DNA of 64,000 nucleotides from Halothece sp. PCC 7418 (GTDB lineage: Bacteria > Cyanobacteriota > Cyanobacteriia > Cyanobacteriales > Rubidibacteraceae). Location of the stretch: assembly GCF_000317635.1 (NCBI RefSeq), contig NC_019779.1, positions 2,294,001 to 2,358,000 of the forward strand, in the 5' to 3' direction. Made by a program: the position numbers and the translations under genes. Positions 55,434 through 64,000 of this stretch are shown here, in pieces. The notes beneath the pieces are model-generated. The model searched no databases, was not told the origin of the DNA, and was given only the letters and a program-made list of their open reading frames with translations. Numbering within the stretch: the first letter of the stretch is position 1; each line of letters begins with the position of its first letter.

Positions 55434-56861
55434 TTATGTTTCGTATTGCTGCTGTTTTTCTTCTCCTTGGTGAGACGTTTTAACCCATTTCAGTTTTTTC
55501 GGACGAACAGCGAGGCGAGCCGTCATACTGGGAATAATCAGTAACCAATGAATCATGTAGAGCGTTCCTCGGATGCTTTCTCCAAGCCTTTCCCAAATGG
55601 TGAGTTTTGATTCATTCCCTTGGGTTTCTCTCAAGCCTTGGAACATCCCCCAGAAAGAGAAGGTAAGCATCATACTGGTTGCAGGGAGATAAAGCGGGGC
55701 TTCTTGCCGTAAAGCTACCATCAGCATATCAGGAAGTGCTGCGGTGGGAAGGAGATATTGGAAGAGTAAAAAGGTGCTGAGATCAAGACTTTTCCCGAAG
55801 CCCATACGGTTGCGAATAATCCAACGCCAATAGTCGAGATAGCGTTGATAACCGCCTTCTGCCCAACGGTTGCGTTGATGCCAAAGCGCGATCGCGCGGG
55901 TGACTCCTTCTTCTTTCACACAAGGGTCATTAACAAACCCAATGTCCCACTCATCTAAATGCAAGCGAATGGTTAAATCTAAATCATCGGTAATCGTTTG
56001 TTCGTTCCATTTGCCACAGCTAGCGAGCGCACGACGGCGTACAAACTGACCATTCCCCCGTAATTCGCCAATTCCTCTTAAACCGATACGACGCTGCTGA
56101 AAATAGCTATCTAGCGCCATTTCTGCTCGTTGTCCTTTCGTCCAGAAGTTCAACGCTGCATTCGCGATCGCCTTGCGAACTTGTACCGCCCCAATTGTAT
56201 CCTGATTGAACACAGGAATCACTCTCCGCAACAGATCAGTCGGAATTTGGGCATCTGCATCGAAAACCGCGACAATTTCTCCCTTACTCAAACTCAGGGC
56301 TTGATTTAATGCACCTGATTTACCACCACCCGCATTAGCAGGGCGATGGAGTACCTTTAACTGACTATATTGCCTCGCTAACTGGTCTAATAGAACTGGG
56401 GTTTGGTCGGTGCTGTGATCATCAATGAGCCAAATTTCATATTTATCTTTGGGATAGTCCAAAGAACAAAGACTTTCTACCAACCCCGTAATTACCGTTT
56501 CTTCATTTTTCGCAGCGACTAAAATAGAAACCAGTGGGGCTTCAGCTAAATCCGCATCTGTTAAAGTGGGCGGAGGCGTGACGGGACGAGTGAAAAGGAG
56601 ACGGGCAACTTGTACGGTTAAGACACCCGTGATTCCTAAAACCAGCCATGATCCCCAAGAAATGAGATGGAGAGCAATGGTCGTTCCCCAAACCATCATC
56701 AGTGTGACTGCTGCTTTCCAGCGTCTTCCCCCTATCCCTTGGAAAAAGTCGCTACTCCATTCTTCTTCTTCGGTTTCTGCATCCGACCACTCTGAGAGGA
56801 GAGCTTCAATCGGATTAAACTCTTCATAAGAATTCTTGTCGGTCCAGGAATTTTGTGGCAT
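55434..56861 (-). CDS. Family 2 glycosyltransferase, processive type
   Basis: 475-aa membrane glycosyltransferase. Two N-terminal helices (about 50-85) are followed by the GT-A domain with SILVAAKNEETVITGLV, the D in LIDDHSTDQ, FDADAQIP (D-x-D), TDDLDL and the processive Q-x-x-R-W motif (QRNRWAEGG). Three or more C-terminal helices follow. Similar to cellulose/hyaluronan/poly-GlcNAc synthases. The polysaccharide made is unknown. Divergent from the desaturase/SDR fusion gene. Confidence 0.9.
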   Translation of the reverse strand: MPQNSWTDKNSYEEFNPIEALLSEWSDAETEEEEWSSDFFQGIGGRRWKAAVTLMMVWGTTIALHLISWGSWLVLGITGVLTVQVARLLFTRPVTPPPTLTDADLAEAPLVSILVAAKNEETVITGLVESLCSLDYPKDKYEIWLIDDHSTDQTPVLLDQLARQYSQLKVLHRPANAGGGKSGALNQALSLSKGEIVAVFDADAQIPTDLLRRVIPVFNQDTIGAVQVRKAIANAALNFWTKGQRAEMALDSYFQQRRIGLRGIGELRGNGQFVRRRALASCGKWNEQTITDDLDLTIRLHLDEWDIGFVNDPCVKEEGVTRAIALWHQRNRWAEGGYQRYLDYWRWIIRNRMGFGKSLDLSTFLLFQYLLPTAALPDMLMVALRQEAPLYLPATSMMLTFSFWGMFQGLRETQGNESKLTIWERLGESIRGTLYMIHWLLIIPSMTARLAVRPKKLKWVKTSHQGEEKQQQYET

Positions 56862-56998
56862 ACAGGTTAGGGGGTAATGATTGACACGAGAGTGGTTTTG
56901 CTTCTATCTTAACTTTAGATAATAAAACTTCACGCTTATTAAAAATCAAAGCACAATATTGTTGAGAATATCGCTTAAATTGTTTAGGTTGCAAAAAA

Positions 56999-58198
56999 AT
57001 GTTAATGGAATGGTTTCGGTGGGGCGCGATCGCGCTGATGAGCGTTGTTTGGGTCGAATTAATTAGAGATAGTTATCATCTATTATCCCATTTTTGGAAA
57101 CCATTATATCGGTTGCATCAGATTCATCACCGTGTTTTTCGTCCTGATCTCAGTGTGCCCGATGAAAGTTTATATCGACGGTCACAATGGCAAAATGATG
57201 TTCCAGAATGCTTGGTGATGTTAGTGGGAAGTGTTTTCCCCGCTTTATTGGTTTCCGAGTGGGTTGCTTGGACTGGAACAGTTTACACCAGTGGATTTTT
57301 GTTAAGCGCGATCGCGCGAGGCAGTGGTTTGGCTTATGCAGATGAACTAACTGATCTCACTCATCGTCCTGGAGAGTTTACCGCCCTTCCGGGTCAGTGG
57401 CGGGTGAATCGTCCTTACCATTGGCGACATCACTTTGATAATCAGAAAGCCTACTACTGCAGTACATTTACAATTGTGGATAAATTAGTTGGGAGCGCTT
57501 TATCGTTGAAAGGAAAGCGAGTTGCGGTGACGGGGGCTTCGGGAACCTTAGGAAAAGCCTTATTAGAAACCTTGCGCGATCGCGGTGCAAAAGTAACGGC
57601 TTTCAGTTCTAAAACGCAACCGATTGTCCTTAAAGATGGTACAGAAATCCATCCCCTCACGTGGGAAAGTGGTAAAGAAAATGAACTTGCAGAATCTTTA
57701 GAAAAGATTGATATTTTAATCTTAAATCATGGAATTAATGTTCATGGTGAGAGAACCGAAACTGCAATTGATACCTCTTATCAGATTAATGCGTTTTCTA
57801 GTTGGCGATTAATGGAAGCCTTTTTAAAAACCGTTCGTACGAATGAAGATAAAGTGCGTAAAGAAATTTGGGTCAATACATCAGAAGCAGAAGTGAGTCC
57901 TGCGGTTAGTCCCCTTTATGAACTTTCAAAACGGACTTTAGGCGATTTAGTGACTCTGCGTCGTCTAGATTCCCCTTGTGTTATTCGTAAGCTGATTTTA
58001 GGACCCTTTAAGAGTAATTTAAATCCGATTGGTGTGATGTCTGCATCTTGGGTGGCGAAACAAATTGTTAATTTAGCGGTGCGCGATTTTCGCAATATTA
58101 TTGTTACCGTTAATCCCTTAACGTACTTGCTCTTTCCAATCAAAGAATTTTTTGTTTCTACTTACTTTAAGTTATTTACTCGTAGCAGTCAAAAGTAA
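56999..58198 (+). CDS. Bifunctional sterol desaturase-like/short-chain dehydrogenase
   Basis: A 399-aa fusion. The N-terminal half (about 1-165) is a fatty-acid-hydroxylase-type di-iron membrane domain with histidine boxes HLLSH, HQIHH and HWRHH. The C-terminal half (about 172-399) is an SDR domain with nucleotide loop VTGASGTLGKALLETL, NHGIN, and the Tyr-x-x-x-Lys-like YELSKRTL. Known as a fused family in cyanobacteria, probably acting on a lipid or carotenoid. The substrate is not known. A second ATG lies 2 codons downstream. Confidence 0.88.
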   Translation: MLMEWFRWGAIALMSVVWVELIRDSYHLLSHFWKPLYRLHQIHHRVFRPDLSVPDESLYRRSQWQNDVPECLVMLVGSVFPALLVSEWVAWTGTVYTSGFLLSAIARGSGLAYADELTDLTHRPGEFTALPGQWRVNRPYHWRHHFDNQKAYYCSTFTIVDKLVGSALSLKGKRVAVTGASGTLGKALLETLRDRGAKVTAFSSKTQPIVLKDGTEIHPLTWESGKENELAESLEKIDILILNHGINVHGERTETAIDTSYQINAFSSWRLMEAFLKTVRTNEDKVRKEIWVNTSEAEVSPAVSPLYELSKRTLGDLVTLRRLDSPCVIRKLILGPFKSNLNPIGVMSASWVAKQIVNLAVRDFRNIIVTVNPLTYLLFPIKEFFVSTYFKLFTRSSQK

Positions 58199-58377
58199 AA
58201 ATCCTCATCAGCATCAGGGAGTAAAATAACTCCCTCCATTAATTGAATTTCTCGAAGTTGTTGTGCTTTCTCCTCTTGGATTTTTTGTTGTTTTTGTTGA
58301 TAGAGTTGCTTTCTTTCTTCAGGAGAGAGAGCTTTTCTTCCTTCTTGAAAAGGATCAATTTGACTCAAATGTTTCAT
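58189..58377 (-). CDS. Hypothetical short acidic/coiled protein
   Basis: 62 aa: MKHLSQIDPFQEGRKALSP at the N-terminus, a Gln/Lys/Glu-rich helix (ERKQLYQQKQQKIQEEKAQQ), and an acidic DADEDFYF end. No family is recognised. Its last 10 bp overlap the end of the convergent desaturase/SDR gene. The composition looks coding, but the shortness leaves doubt. Confidence 0.5.
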   Translation of the reverse strand: MKHLSQIDPFQEGRKALSPEERKQLYQQKQQKIQEEKAQQLREIQLMEGVILLPDADEDFYF

Positions 58378-58492
58378 GTGTTAAGCATCTAAATTATTTG
58401 TAGAGAGAAGAGAAGAGGTAACAGTGGGGATAATTAGGTTTTCCCGCTAACTTAAGAATACTCAAAATGCGTCTTATGCTTAGACATAATAA

Positions 58493-59292
58493 TCAGTACA
58501 TTAAGGTTTCTGATCCAATTTTTTCTTGGTATAATTCTATATCACCTGCATAGGCTTTCTGAACAATATTGATCAGTTCATCATTATACATTTTCTTGGG
58601 ATTAGGTAACTTTCCTTCTAGTTTATAATTTAGAATTTTAGAGGGTTTTAGGTGCCATAAATCTACATCCCCAGCATCAAAATACTCATAATTTTTTATA
58701 CTATGATGAGTCAGGGAACGAGCATCTATAATCTTCAGTCCAATTTTTTCTTCTAAGATTCGTTCTGCTTCTGAAAAATTTTCTAAAGAGAAATAATTGT
58801 CATATTCTTGATAAACTAGAAAATTATTTTGGGGTCTCCAATGAATATTACCATTTTTAATAGGATTCTTAGACATACTTTTGACAAAAAATCAAAGGTA
58901 ATATCTTCCATCTGAATTTTACGATGATGAAGGTCAATATATTCCCATGCTTCCCGATCCCGACTTATAATTTTATCTAAATAAGCACTAACCAGTCGAG
59001 AAAAAGGACAACGTAAGATTGTAAAAGTATATTTTGCTTTCGCTAATTCAGATAAAGAGGCTGTAAAAGTATAATTATTCTTATGAATCCAATTGAAGTC
59101 TGATGGACGATCAATACAACCGTTTTCATAAGCAATAGTCGTCCTCATGGTCGAGCAAGCATTTTTAGGAATAAAACTATAAATTGTGTCTAGTCTATAG
59201 ATGCTGAGAGCGTGCTTTTGAGCAAATTTATGCTGTGGATTATTATTTAGACCGTTATAAGTTTTATTACTATATCGAAAGAAACGTGGCAT
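58493..59292 (-). pseudogene. Sulfotransferase-family gene split by a frameshift
   Basis: Two overlapping frames form one protein. The first (59292-58816) has IPKNACSTMRTTIAYENG (PAPS-binding 5' loop) and YTFTILRCPFSRLVSAYLDK (3' phosphate loop). The second (to 58493) continues as VKSMSKNPIKNGNIHWRPQ and ends the domain. The break is at a six-T run (58886-58891). One more T would restore a protein of about 266 aa of the membrane-associated sulfotransferase type (Sulfotransfer_2). Decay, phase-variable slippage, -1 recoding (T_TTT_TTG is in phase) and sequencing error are all possible. Confidence 0.8.
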
Positions 59293-59372
59293 TACTCTTT
59301 CTTATAAATAGTTAATTTCAGATCTCATCTTAACATTAAAAATCAACTTATTTCAGGACAACAGAACTCGAA

Positions 59373-60512
59373 TTAAAATGGATATTGATCAATAAGTTCG
59401 CCATCAACAATTTTATAACCCCATTCGGGATGGTTTTTAATTTGTTCTTCTACCCAACTGCGCGTCATGGGAGATTGATAGAGTTTTTGTAAGTCTTCTA
59501 AACTAGGAGTCTCTGCAGTTGCTTCCTCCTCTTCTGAAGATAAAGTTTTTTCGGGTGGCTTGTCTGCTTCTAATACAGGCGTATTTTCTTGTAACTGTGA
59601 AAATTTTGCCATCACACTTTCTTTTGTGACGGTTTTTTGTTCACTAAATGCTGGTGGAAGATAGGGGGTTTGAACGCCTGATTTTTTTGCTTTGATGGCT
59701 TCATCCGCAACGCGATCGCATTTTCTTAAAAAACCATCCCATAAATCTTTGGCTTTTGTTGGGTTGCGTAATTCCGATCGCGCTTTGGCGACGGCTGCTT
59801 CTAACGGTTCTCCTTTATGAACATAATACTGAATCCGTTCACTTTCAAATGCAGGATAAGGAACACCCGGTTCAATTTCCCATTCCTGTTGGACTTTTTG
59901 GCTTTCTCCTAAAGGAATCCCAGCGAGAAATTCATCCCAGAAAGGCGATTTAATCCCTTTCGTAATGCTGTCAATAATTTTAAACACCCATCCCCCCGGA
60001 TTAGAATATCCTTGCTGTTTCGCATACCTTAAAAGTTCATCTTGGAAGGCTTCTAACTGTTGTTGCGATTCCCACGGACCTTGAAACTGATAGTGTGGAG
60101 TCACATTCACTGCAATGGACTGACGGCGTGGCGGAAAGTAGGGATCGCTTTTAGCAGGAGTTTGCGGATTCGGAATCGCTGGTGCGGGTGTTGATTCTTC
60201 ATTCAGCAATAAGCGTTCTAGTTGCTCTAAATTGAGAGTATAAGCATAAACAAGCGGTTGAGAAGAAATCAGCTTAAATTCAAGCAGCGATCGCGCTTTC
60301 AAGATTTCCCTAGCCCATTCCTGCTCTTGCTCACTTAATCCACTCGCTTTCGTCACTTGTTGCGATGAACACTGTACAGTTCCACTTTCATGCAACCACC
60401 GCCACAAGATTTGATAGAAAATTGCAGCACTCACGCCCCCTATTTTTTTCGCGAACTGGGGATAGTAAACTGCACCTTCACCAAAACTCTGCCAAAATTG
60501 CTTTAAATCCAT
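59373..60512 (-). CDS. Hypothetical protein with winged-helix-like N-terminus
   Basis: 379 aa. The first 105 residues (FAKKIGGVSAAIFYQILWRW, then SSQQVTKASGLSEQEQEWAR, ILKARSLLEFKL) look like the winged-helix domain of replisome-organiser or plasmid replication proteins. A Pro-rich linker (116-140) and a helical domain (145-290) follow, then an acidic linker and a C-terminal motif SWVEEQIKNHPEWGYKIVDGELI. Conserved in cyanobacteria as far as can be judged; function unknown. Single gene. Confidence 0.65.
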   Translation of the reverse strand: MDLKQFWQSFGEGAVYYPQFAKKIGGVSAAIFYQILWRWLHESGTVQCSSQQVTKASGLSEQEQEWAREILKARSLLEFKLISSQPLVYAYTLNLEQLERLLLNEESTPAPAIPNPQTPAKSDPYFPPRRQSIAVNVTPHYQFQGPWESQQQLEAFQDELLRYAKQQGYSNPGGWVFKIIDSITKGIKSPFWDEFLAGIPLGESQKVQQEWEIEPGVPYPAFESERIQYYVHKGEPLEAAVAKARSELRNPTKAKDLWDGFLRKCDRVADEAIKAKKSGVQTPYLPPAFSEQKTVTKESVMAKFSQLQENTPVLEADKPPEKTLSSEEEEATAETPSLEDLQKLYQSPMTRSWVEEQIKNHPEWGYKIVDGELIDQYPF

Positions 60513-60663
60513 TCGTCTATATCGTGTTTCTCAGTTTTTTAAAGTACAAAGCAAGTTGGTGAATGTTTATAGTGCTTCACGCGGGCTACGCCCTAGATAG
60601 TTCATAGTTAACCACCGTAACTGATATTCCAAATAACAAATAACAAATTAAGAGTGAAAACTG

Positions 60664-61377
60664 CTATAGTTCATCAGGATCAATTCCCAACTCTAGCAAC
60701 TTAGCAGCCAGTTTTTCATTTTTTTGTTGCGCCTGCTGAGCTTGCTGTTGCGCCTGCTGAGATAACTCGCGTTCCGTGGGAAGTAATTCACCCTCTAACG
60801 TTTCCCAACGCAACCAGACCGTTTCCACATCTTTATACGTCCCAAACCACTGTACTAAAGCCAGTCCTAACTCATGAGAAATATAGCGGTTGTTTCGATC
60901 GCGTTCTAAGGGTTCATATTCACCGCCTTTAAGATAAAAACCCGCCCAATCCTCAGGATTAAAGGGATCGTACCAGAAATACTCAGGAACACGCAGTTGA
61001 TTTTGATAAATCTCTTTTTTCCACGTTTTATCCTCGTTACGGGTACTGTCTGATAGGAGTTCAATGACCACATTTGGGGCTTGTCCTTCTTCCCACACCA
61101 CCCAGCTTTTCCGTTCTTTTTTGGGAACGCCAACCACCGCAAAAAAATCGGGACCGCGAAAGTCTTGATTACGAATTTGGCGGGTACTAAAGTAAACAAA
61201 CATATTCCCGCTAATGTAACCATCCTCGCGCTGGTCTAACCAAAATTGCAAGGTATCGAGAAGGAGATCCATTTGCATTTTGTGGCGTTGGCTTTCCATG
61301 GGGATACCATCATCACAAGGGAGTTCATCTTGGGTGGGAGGAGGAGTAATGTCTGGCGTGGGAACAACTGATGTCAT
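60664..61377 (-). CDS. Uma2-family putative nuclease with Gln-rich tail
   Basis: 237 aa. The Uma2 core has VYFSTRQIRNQDFRGPDFFAV, NVVIELLSDSTRNEDKTWKKEIYQ and VPEYFWYDPFNPEDWAGF, followed by a Gln/Ala coiled tail (SQQAQQQAQQAQQKNEKLA) and LLELGIDPDEL. This tail type is common in cyanobacterial Uma2 proteins. A short AACAAAT run lies upstream (about 60630-60650). Divergent from the next gene. Confidence 0.88.
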   Translation of the reverse strand: MTSVVPTPDITPPPTQDELPCDDGIPMESQRHKMQMDLLLDTLQFWLDQREDGYISGNMFVYFSTRQIRNQDFRGPDFFAVVGVPKKERKSWVVWEEGQAPNVVIELLSDSTRNEDKTWKKEIYQNQLRVPEYFWYDPFNPEDWAGFYLKGGEYEPLERDRNNRYISHELGLALVQWFGTYKDVETVWLRWETLEGELLPTERELSQQAQQQAQQAQQKNEKLAAKLLELGIDPDEL

Positions 61378-61487
61378 GGCTCGTTCCGGCGTTTTGCTTT
61401 TTTTAAATTATAGGAGCAATCTACAAAGGAAGTCAGCCTTGATGATACAGTGATTGAAGCATCGGTGGTGATGTCGGAGAATTTGGA

Positions 61488-62354
61488 ATGACAGAAGAAA
61501 ACAACAATCCCTCAGAAGAAACCCCAACCCCAGAAACTCAATCGGAAACGCCAGACCCCCAACAACCGAAACCCGGTTTTTTCACAGGGCTGACGATTCG
61601 GGTTTTGCGCGGAATAATTACCCGTTTGGAAAGTACCGTTGAAAAACTAGAAGCGCAAGCTGCGACAGAAACAACGGTTCCCGAAGCAGGTCAACTGGAA
61701 GCCGAAACCGAGGAACTGCGCGGTTGGGATAAGATTTTACGACAGGTGAGAACGAAGTTTCCTCTTTTGCAATCTCTCCCTGATTTTCTCCTGACGACCC
61801 TTTTAGTAGGCGCGAGTCTTGCTGTGGTTTGGGGTGCGGTTGCGATTATCCCAGAAGGGTTGTTCTCTTCCACTCCCTCATCACCGTCCGAAGAAGAGGT
61901 GTCTCAAGAACCTGAGAAGCCAGAAGCCCCGATTCCGCCACCCGAAACGAGAGAAGAACCGCAACCTGAGATTACTCCCGAACAACCCTCAGAACCTGTA
62001 GAAGAAAAAGAACCCGAACCCGAATTAACGCCAGAACAAAGTTTAATTGCTGCGATTCAGGAACAAGTTTCAGAAATCACAACCCGTTATGCGGAAGGCT
62101 TAATTGAGTCGATTGAGGCGAACTTCCGAGATGGGCGTTTGATTATTGCAGTGAGTGATCAGTGGTTTGAGTTATCCGATGCGCGTCAGGATGAACTCTC
62201 CAAAGAAATGCTTGCGCGATCGCGCCAACTCGACTTTACCCGCCTTGTTCTCACCACTCCTAATGGAAAACTCTTAGCCCGTAGCCCCGTGGTGGGAGAG
62301 AAAATGGTCATCCTCCAACGAGATAATCCTTCCTCTCCCGACAACCGCGCTTAA
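61488..62354 (+). CDS. Cyanobacterial membrane protein with Pro/Glu-rich linker
   Basis: 288 aa. A polar N-terminus is followed by a coiled segment, one membrane helix (about 102-122, LLTTLLVGASLAVVWGAVAI), a long Pro/Glu linker (about 127-180), and a C-terminal folded domain (ITTRYAEGLIESIEANFRDG then LVLTTPNGKLLARSPVVG). Probably a membrane-anchored protein with its C-terminal domain on the far side. No family name is recognised. Its TAA overlaps the stop of RNase E on the opposite strand by 4 bp. Confidence 0.65.
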   Translation: MTEENNNPSEETPTPETQSETPDPQQPKPGFFTGLTIRVLRGIITRLESTVEKLEAQAATETTVPEAGQLEAETEELRGWDKILRQVRTKFPLLQSLPDFLLTTLLVGASLAVVWGAVAIIPEGLFSSTPSSPSEEEVSQEPEKPEAPIPPPETREEPQPEITPEQPSEPVEEKEPEPELTPEQSLIAAIQEQVSEITTRYAEGLIESIEANFRDGRLIIAVSDQWFELSDARQDELSKEMLARSRQLDFTRLVLTTPNGKLLARSPVVGEKMVILQRDNPSSPDNRA

Positions 62355-64000
62355 TTTTCTCTTGCAGAAGAGCGACGACGACGGCGACGAACCACCTTTT
62401 GCTCTTGCGGGGGTTCTTCTGTGGATACAGATTGAGTTTCAGTCTGTTCGGCTTGAGTTTCCGTGGGGGGTGTTTGCTCTGGGGCTTCAGAAACGCTAGA
62501 GACTTCTTCCGAGGTCGCTTCTGGTTCTACCGTTTCCGTTGTCACGTCTGGGGTTGAGGCTTCCGCATTGACCGTTGCTGCTGTTTCCTCAGTTGTCTTC
62601 TCCTCAGTAACCTTGTCACCATTATCAGGTGTTTTGGTTTCAATATTGCCCTCTTGACCGTTGGTTTCTGAACTTTTTTCTCCTGGCGCTACGGCGTAAA
62701 CCAGTGTTTTCCGTCGATCTACATCTTCATCTAACCGTACTAACGGCGATAACCCCATCAGCGCATACATATCCTGTTCTAGCGGTGTCATTTCCACCGC
62801 AATTTTTTTCTTCGGTTCTTCTCGTTGCGGCGATCGCGCTCCAGCTTTCGTTTTCACCTCCTTACTTGTATCTTTTCCATTCTTTTGACTAGAATCGGAC
62901 TCTTTACTTGTTCCTTTCACCCCATTATTGACTTTCGGTTTCGGACTAGAGTCTGCTTTCGTCGGTGGCTCAATGGTACGACGACGGCGACGACGAGTCA
63001 CACTATCTGCACTCGACTCTTGATAACTGGGATGATTCACTAACTCCAAATCTGAACTTTCTTCTGGGGGAGAATAAGGAATAGAGGGAGTTGGAGACGC
63101 TTCTACTGGTTTTTCCTGAGTCTCTTTGGTCGATACTCTGGGGAGAGAGGGAATCCCCGAGACAGAAACCGCAGCAACCGCTTCTTGTTCCCCTGGTAAA
63201 TGCACTAAATGACCTAACCCGCCACAACTGGGACAAGTTTGTCCAAAAATCTCATAAAGGCTTTGTCCTTGGCGTTTACGGGTCAACTCAATCAATCCTA
63301 ACTCCGAGAGTTGAGAAATCTGCGGACGGGCTTTATCTTTCTTCAGGGATTGTTCAAAATATTCCAGAACCTTCATTTGATCCTGACGGGAGTCCATGTC
63401 AATAAAATCCACAATAATCACCCCGCCAATCTTCCGTAGCAATAACTGACGAGCAATTTCTACTGCTGCTTCACAGTTTGTCCAGAGTACCGTTTCCCGA
63501 GACGTTGCTGAGCGTGTAAACGACCCAGAGTTAACATCAATCACCGTTAGAGCTTCCGTTGGCTCAATAATGATATACCCGCCCGAAGGCAAATCCACTC
63601 TCGGCTTCAGGGCTTCTCGAATCGCTGCATTGACCCGAAAATACTCTAAAATCGGCTGTTTTTCTCGGTGATGATCCACTAAAACACCATTGGGTAACTT
63701 TCCGCCATTCCAACTGGCGAGTTGTTGTTTCACCCGCTTAACGCCAATATTCGAGTCAACCACAATGCGGTTCACTTCACTCGTATAAATATCCCGTAAA
63801 ACCCGTTGAATAAAATCATCATCACGGTTTAACAAAGCGGGAGGACGGGCGGTGTTTGCAGCTTGTTGAATCGACTCCCACTGTTGTTTCAGGGCTTCTA
63901 AATCTTCAATAATTGCTTCTTCTGGTTGTCCTTCTGCTTCGGTGCGGACTAACAAGCCCATTCCTGCAGGTTTGACTAAAATCGCTAAAGCACGGAGGCG
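62351..64000 (-). CDS. rne: Ribonuclease E/G, C-terminal part (cut by window edge)
   Basis: The frame is open to the right edge (RLRALAILVKPAGMGLLVRTEAEG), so the S1 domain lies outside. Visible: the 5'-sensor/RNase-H region, the catalytic DVNSGS and DFIDMDSR, and the zinc-link CPSCGGLG. A disordered acidic tail of about 280 residues includes RRRRRRTIEPP and ends in RRRRRRSSAREN. The last contains the nonapeptide RRRRRRSSA known in cyanobacterial RNase E as the docking site for PNPase. It degrades and processes mRNA and rRNA. Confidence 0.95.
   Translation of the reverse strand, partial: RLRALAILVKPAGMGLLVRTEAEGQPEEAIIEDLEALKQQWESIQQAANTARPPALLNRDDDFIQRVLRDIYTSEVNRIVVDSNIGVKRVKQQLASWNGGKLPNGVLVDHHREKQPILEYFRVNAAIREALKPRVDLPSGGYIIIEPTEALTVIDVNSGSFTRSATSRETVLWTNCEAAVEIARQLLLRKIGGVIIVDFIDMDSRQDQMKVLEYFEQSLKKDKARPQISQLSELGLIELTRKRQGQSLYEIFGQTCPSCGGLGHLVHLPGEQEAVAAVSVSGIPSLPRVSTKETQEKPVEASPTPSIPYSPPEESSDLELVNHPSYQESSADSVTRRRRRRTIEPPTKADSSPKPKVNNGVKGTSKESDSSQKNGKDTSKEVKTKAGARSPQREEPKKKIAVEMTPLEQDMYALMGLSPLVRLDEDVDRRKTLVYAVAPGEKSSETNGQEGNIETKTPDNGDKVTEEKTTEETAATVNAEASTPDVTTETVEPEATSEEVSSVSEAPEQTPPTETQAEQTETQSVSTEEPPQEQKVVRRRRRRSSAREN

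Overview
The window comes from a cyanobacterium. Supporting evidence: rpoC is split into rpoC1 and rpoC2 behind rpoB; petM (cytochrome b6f) and a Psb28-family photosystem II gene are present; GCGATCGC (HIP1) palindromes are saturating, about forty by eye; and the RNase E tail ends in the cyanobacterial RRRRRRSSA motif. Two MscS channels, a Kef/NhaP-type cation:proton antiporter and a sodium:alanine symporter sit together, which fits a salt-tolerant unicellular lineage such as the Halothece/Dactylococcopsis group. That placement is inference. The chromosome is rich in small dispersed repeats.

Layout. 1-7.7 kb: peptide-type ABC permease, EamA half-transporter, a gap filled by a heptamer array, a three-gene MscS cluster, a divergent antiporter and an AGCS symporter. 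8-15.3 kb (accessory): solitary C5 cytosine methyltransferase, a RAYT transposase bordered by its probable REP repeats, 0.85 kb of layered direct repeats, then a three-gene cassette (dynamin-like GTPase, small protein readable only through a -1 shift at A_AAA_AAA, and a hydrophobic/coiled-coil protein). 15.5-26.3 kb: Uma2 nuclease-like gene, cbiD, ispD, thiC with a TPP riboswitch, tatC, an SGNH-like protein, a DUF3153 lipoprotein, hisIE, apt and cysE. 26.4-35.3 kb: a 55-codon membrane ORF, tRNA-Ser(GCU), a larB / solute-binding lipoprotein / metallophosphatase operon, hisA, Uma2, DUF554, an eroded toxin-antitoxin locus with tandem duplications, and alr. 35.4-39.1 kb: RloB-like TOPRIM protein, AAA ATPase (AbiL/RloAB-like pair) and an Hsp70-like protein. 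39.2-50 kb: rpoC2, rpoC1, rpoB, tatD and rpsT. 50.2-64 kb: hisD, a TnpB relic, rimO, psb28-like, petM, small conserved genes, Uma2 genes, a GT2 glycosyltransferase, a desaturase/SDR fusion, a frameshifted sulfotransferase, and RNase E running off the right edge.

How genes work together. Histidine biosynthesis genes (hisIE, hisA, hisD) are scattered. IspD (isoprenoids), ThiC (thiamine) and CbiD (cobalamin) are single-gene anabolic loci. TatC may export the twin-arginine metallophosphatase encoded 9 kb away. The most promising under-described pieces are the GTPase cassette at 10.97-15.29 kb with its possible recoding site, the RAYT/REP system, the RloAB-like pair, and heptamer repeats that have become coding sequence at the ends of rpoC2 and rpoB.
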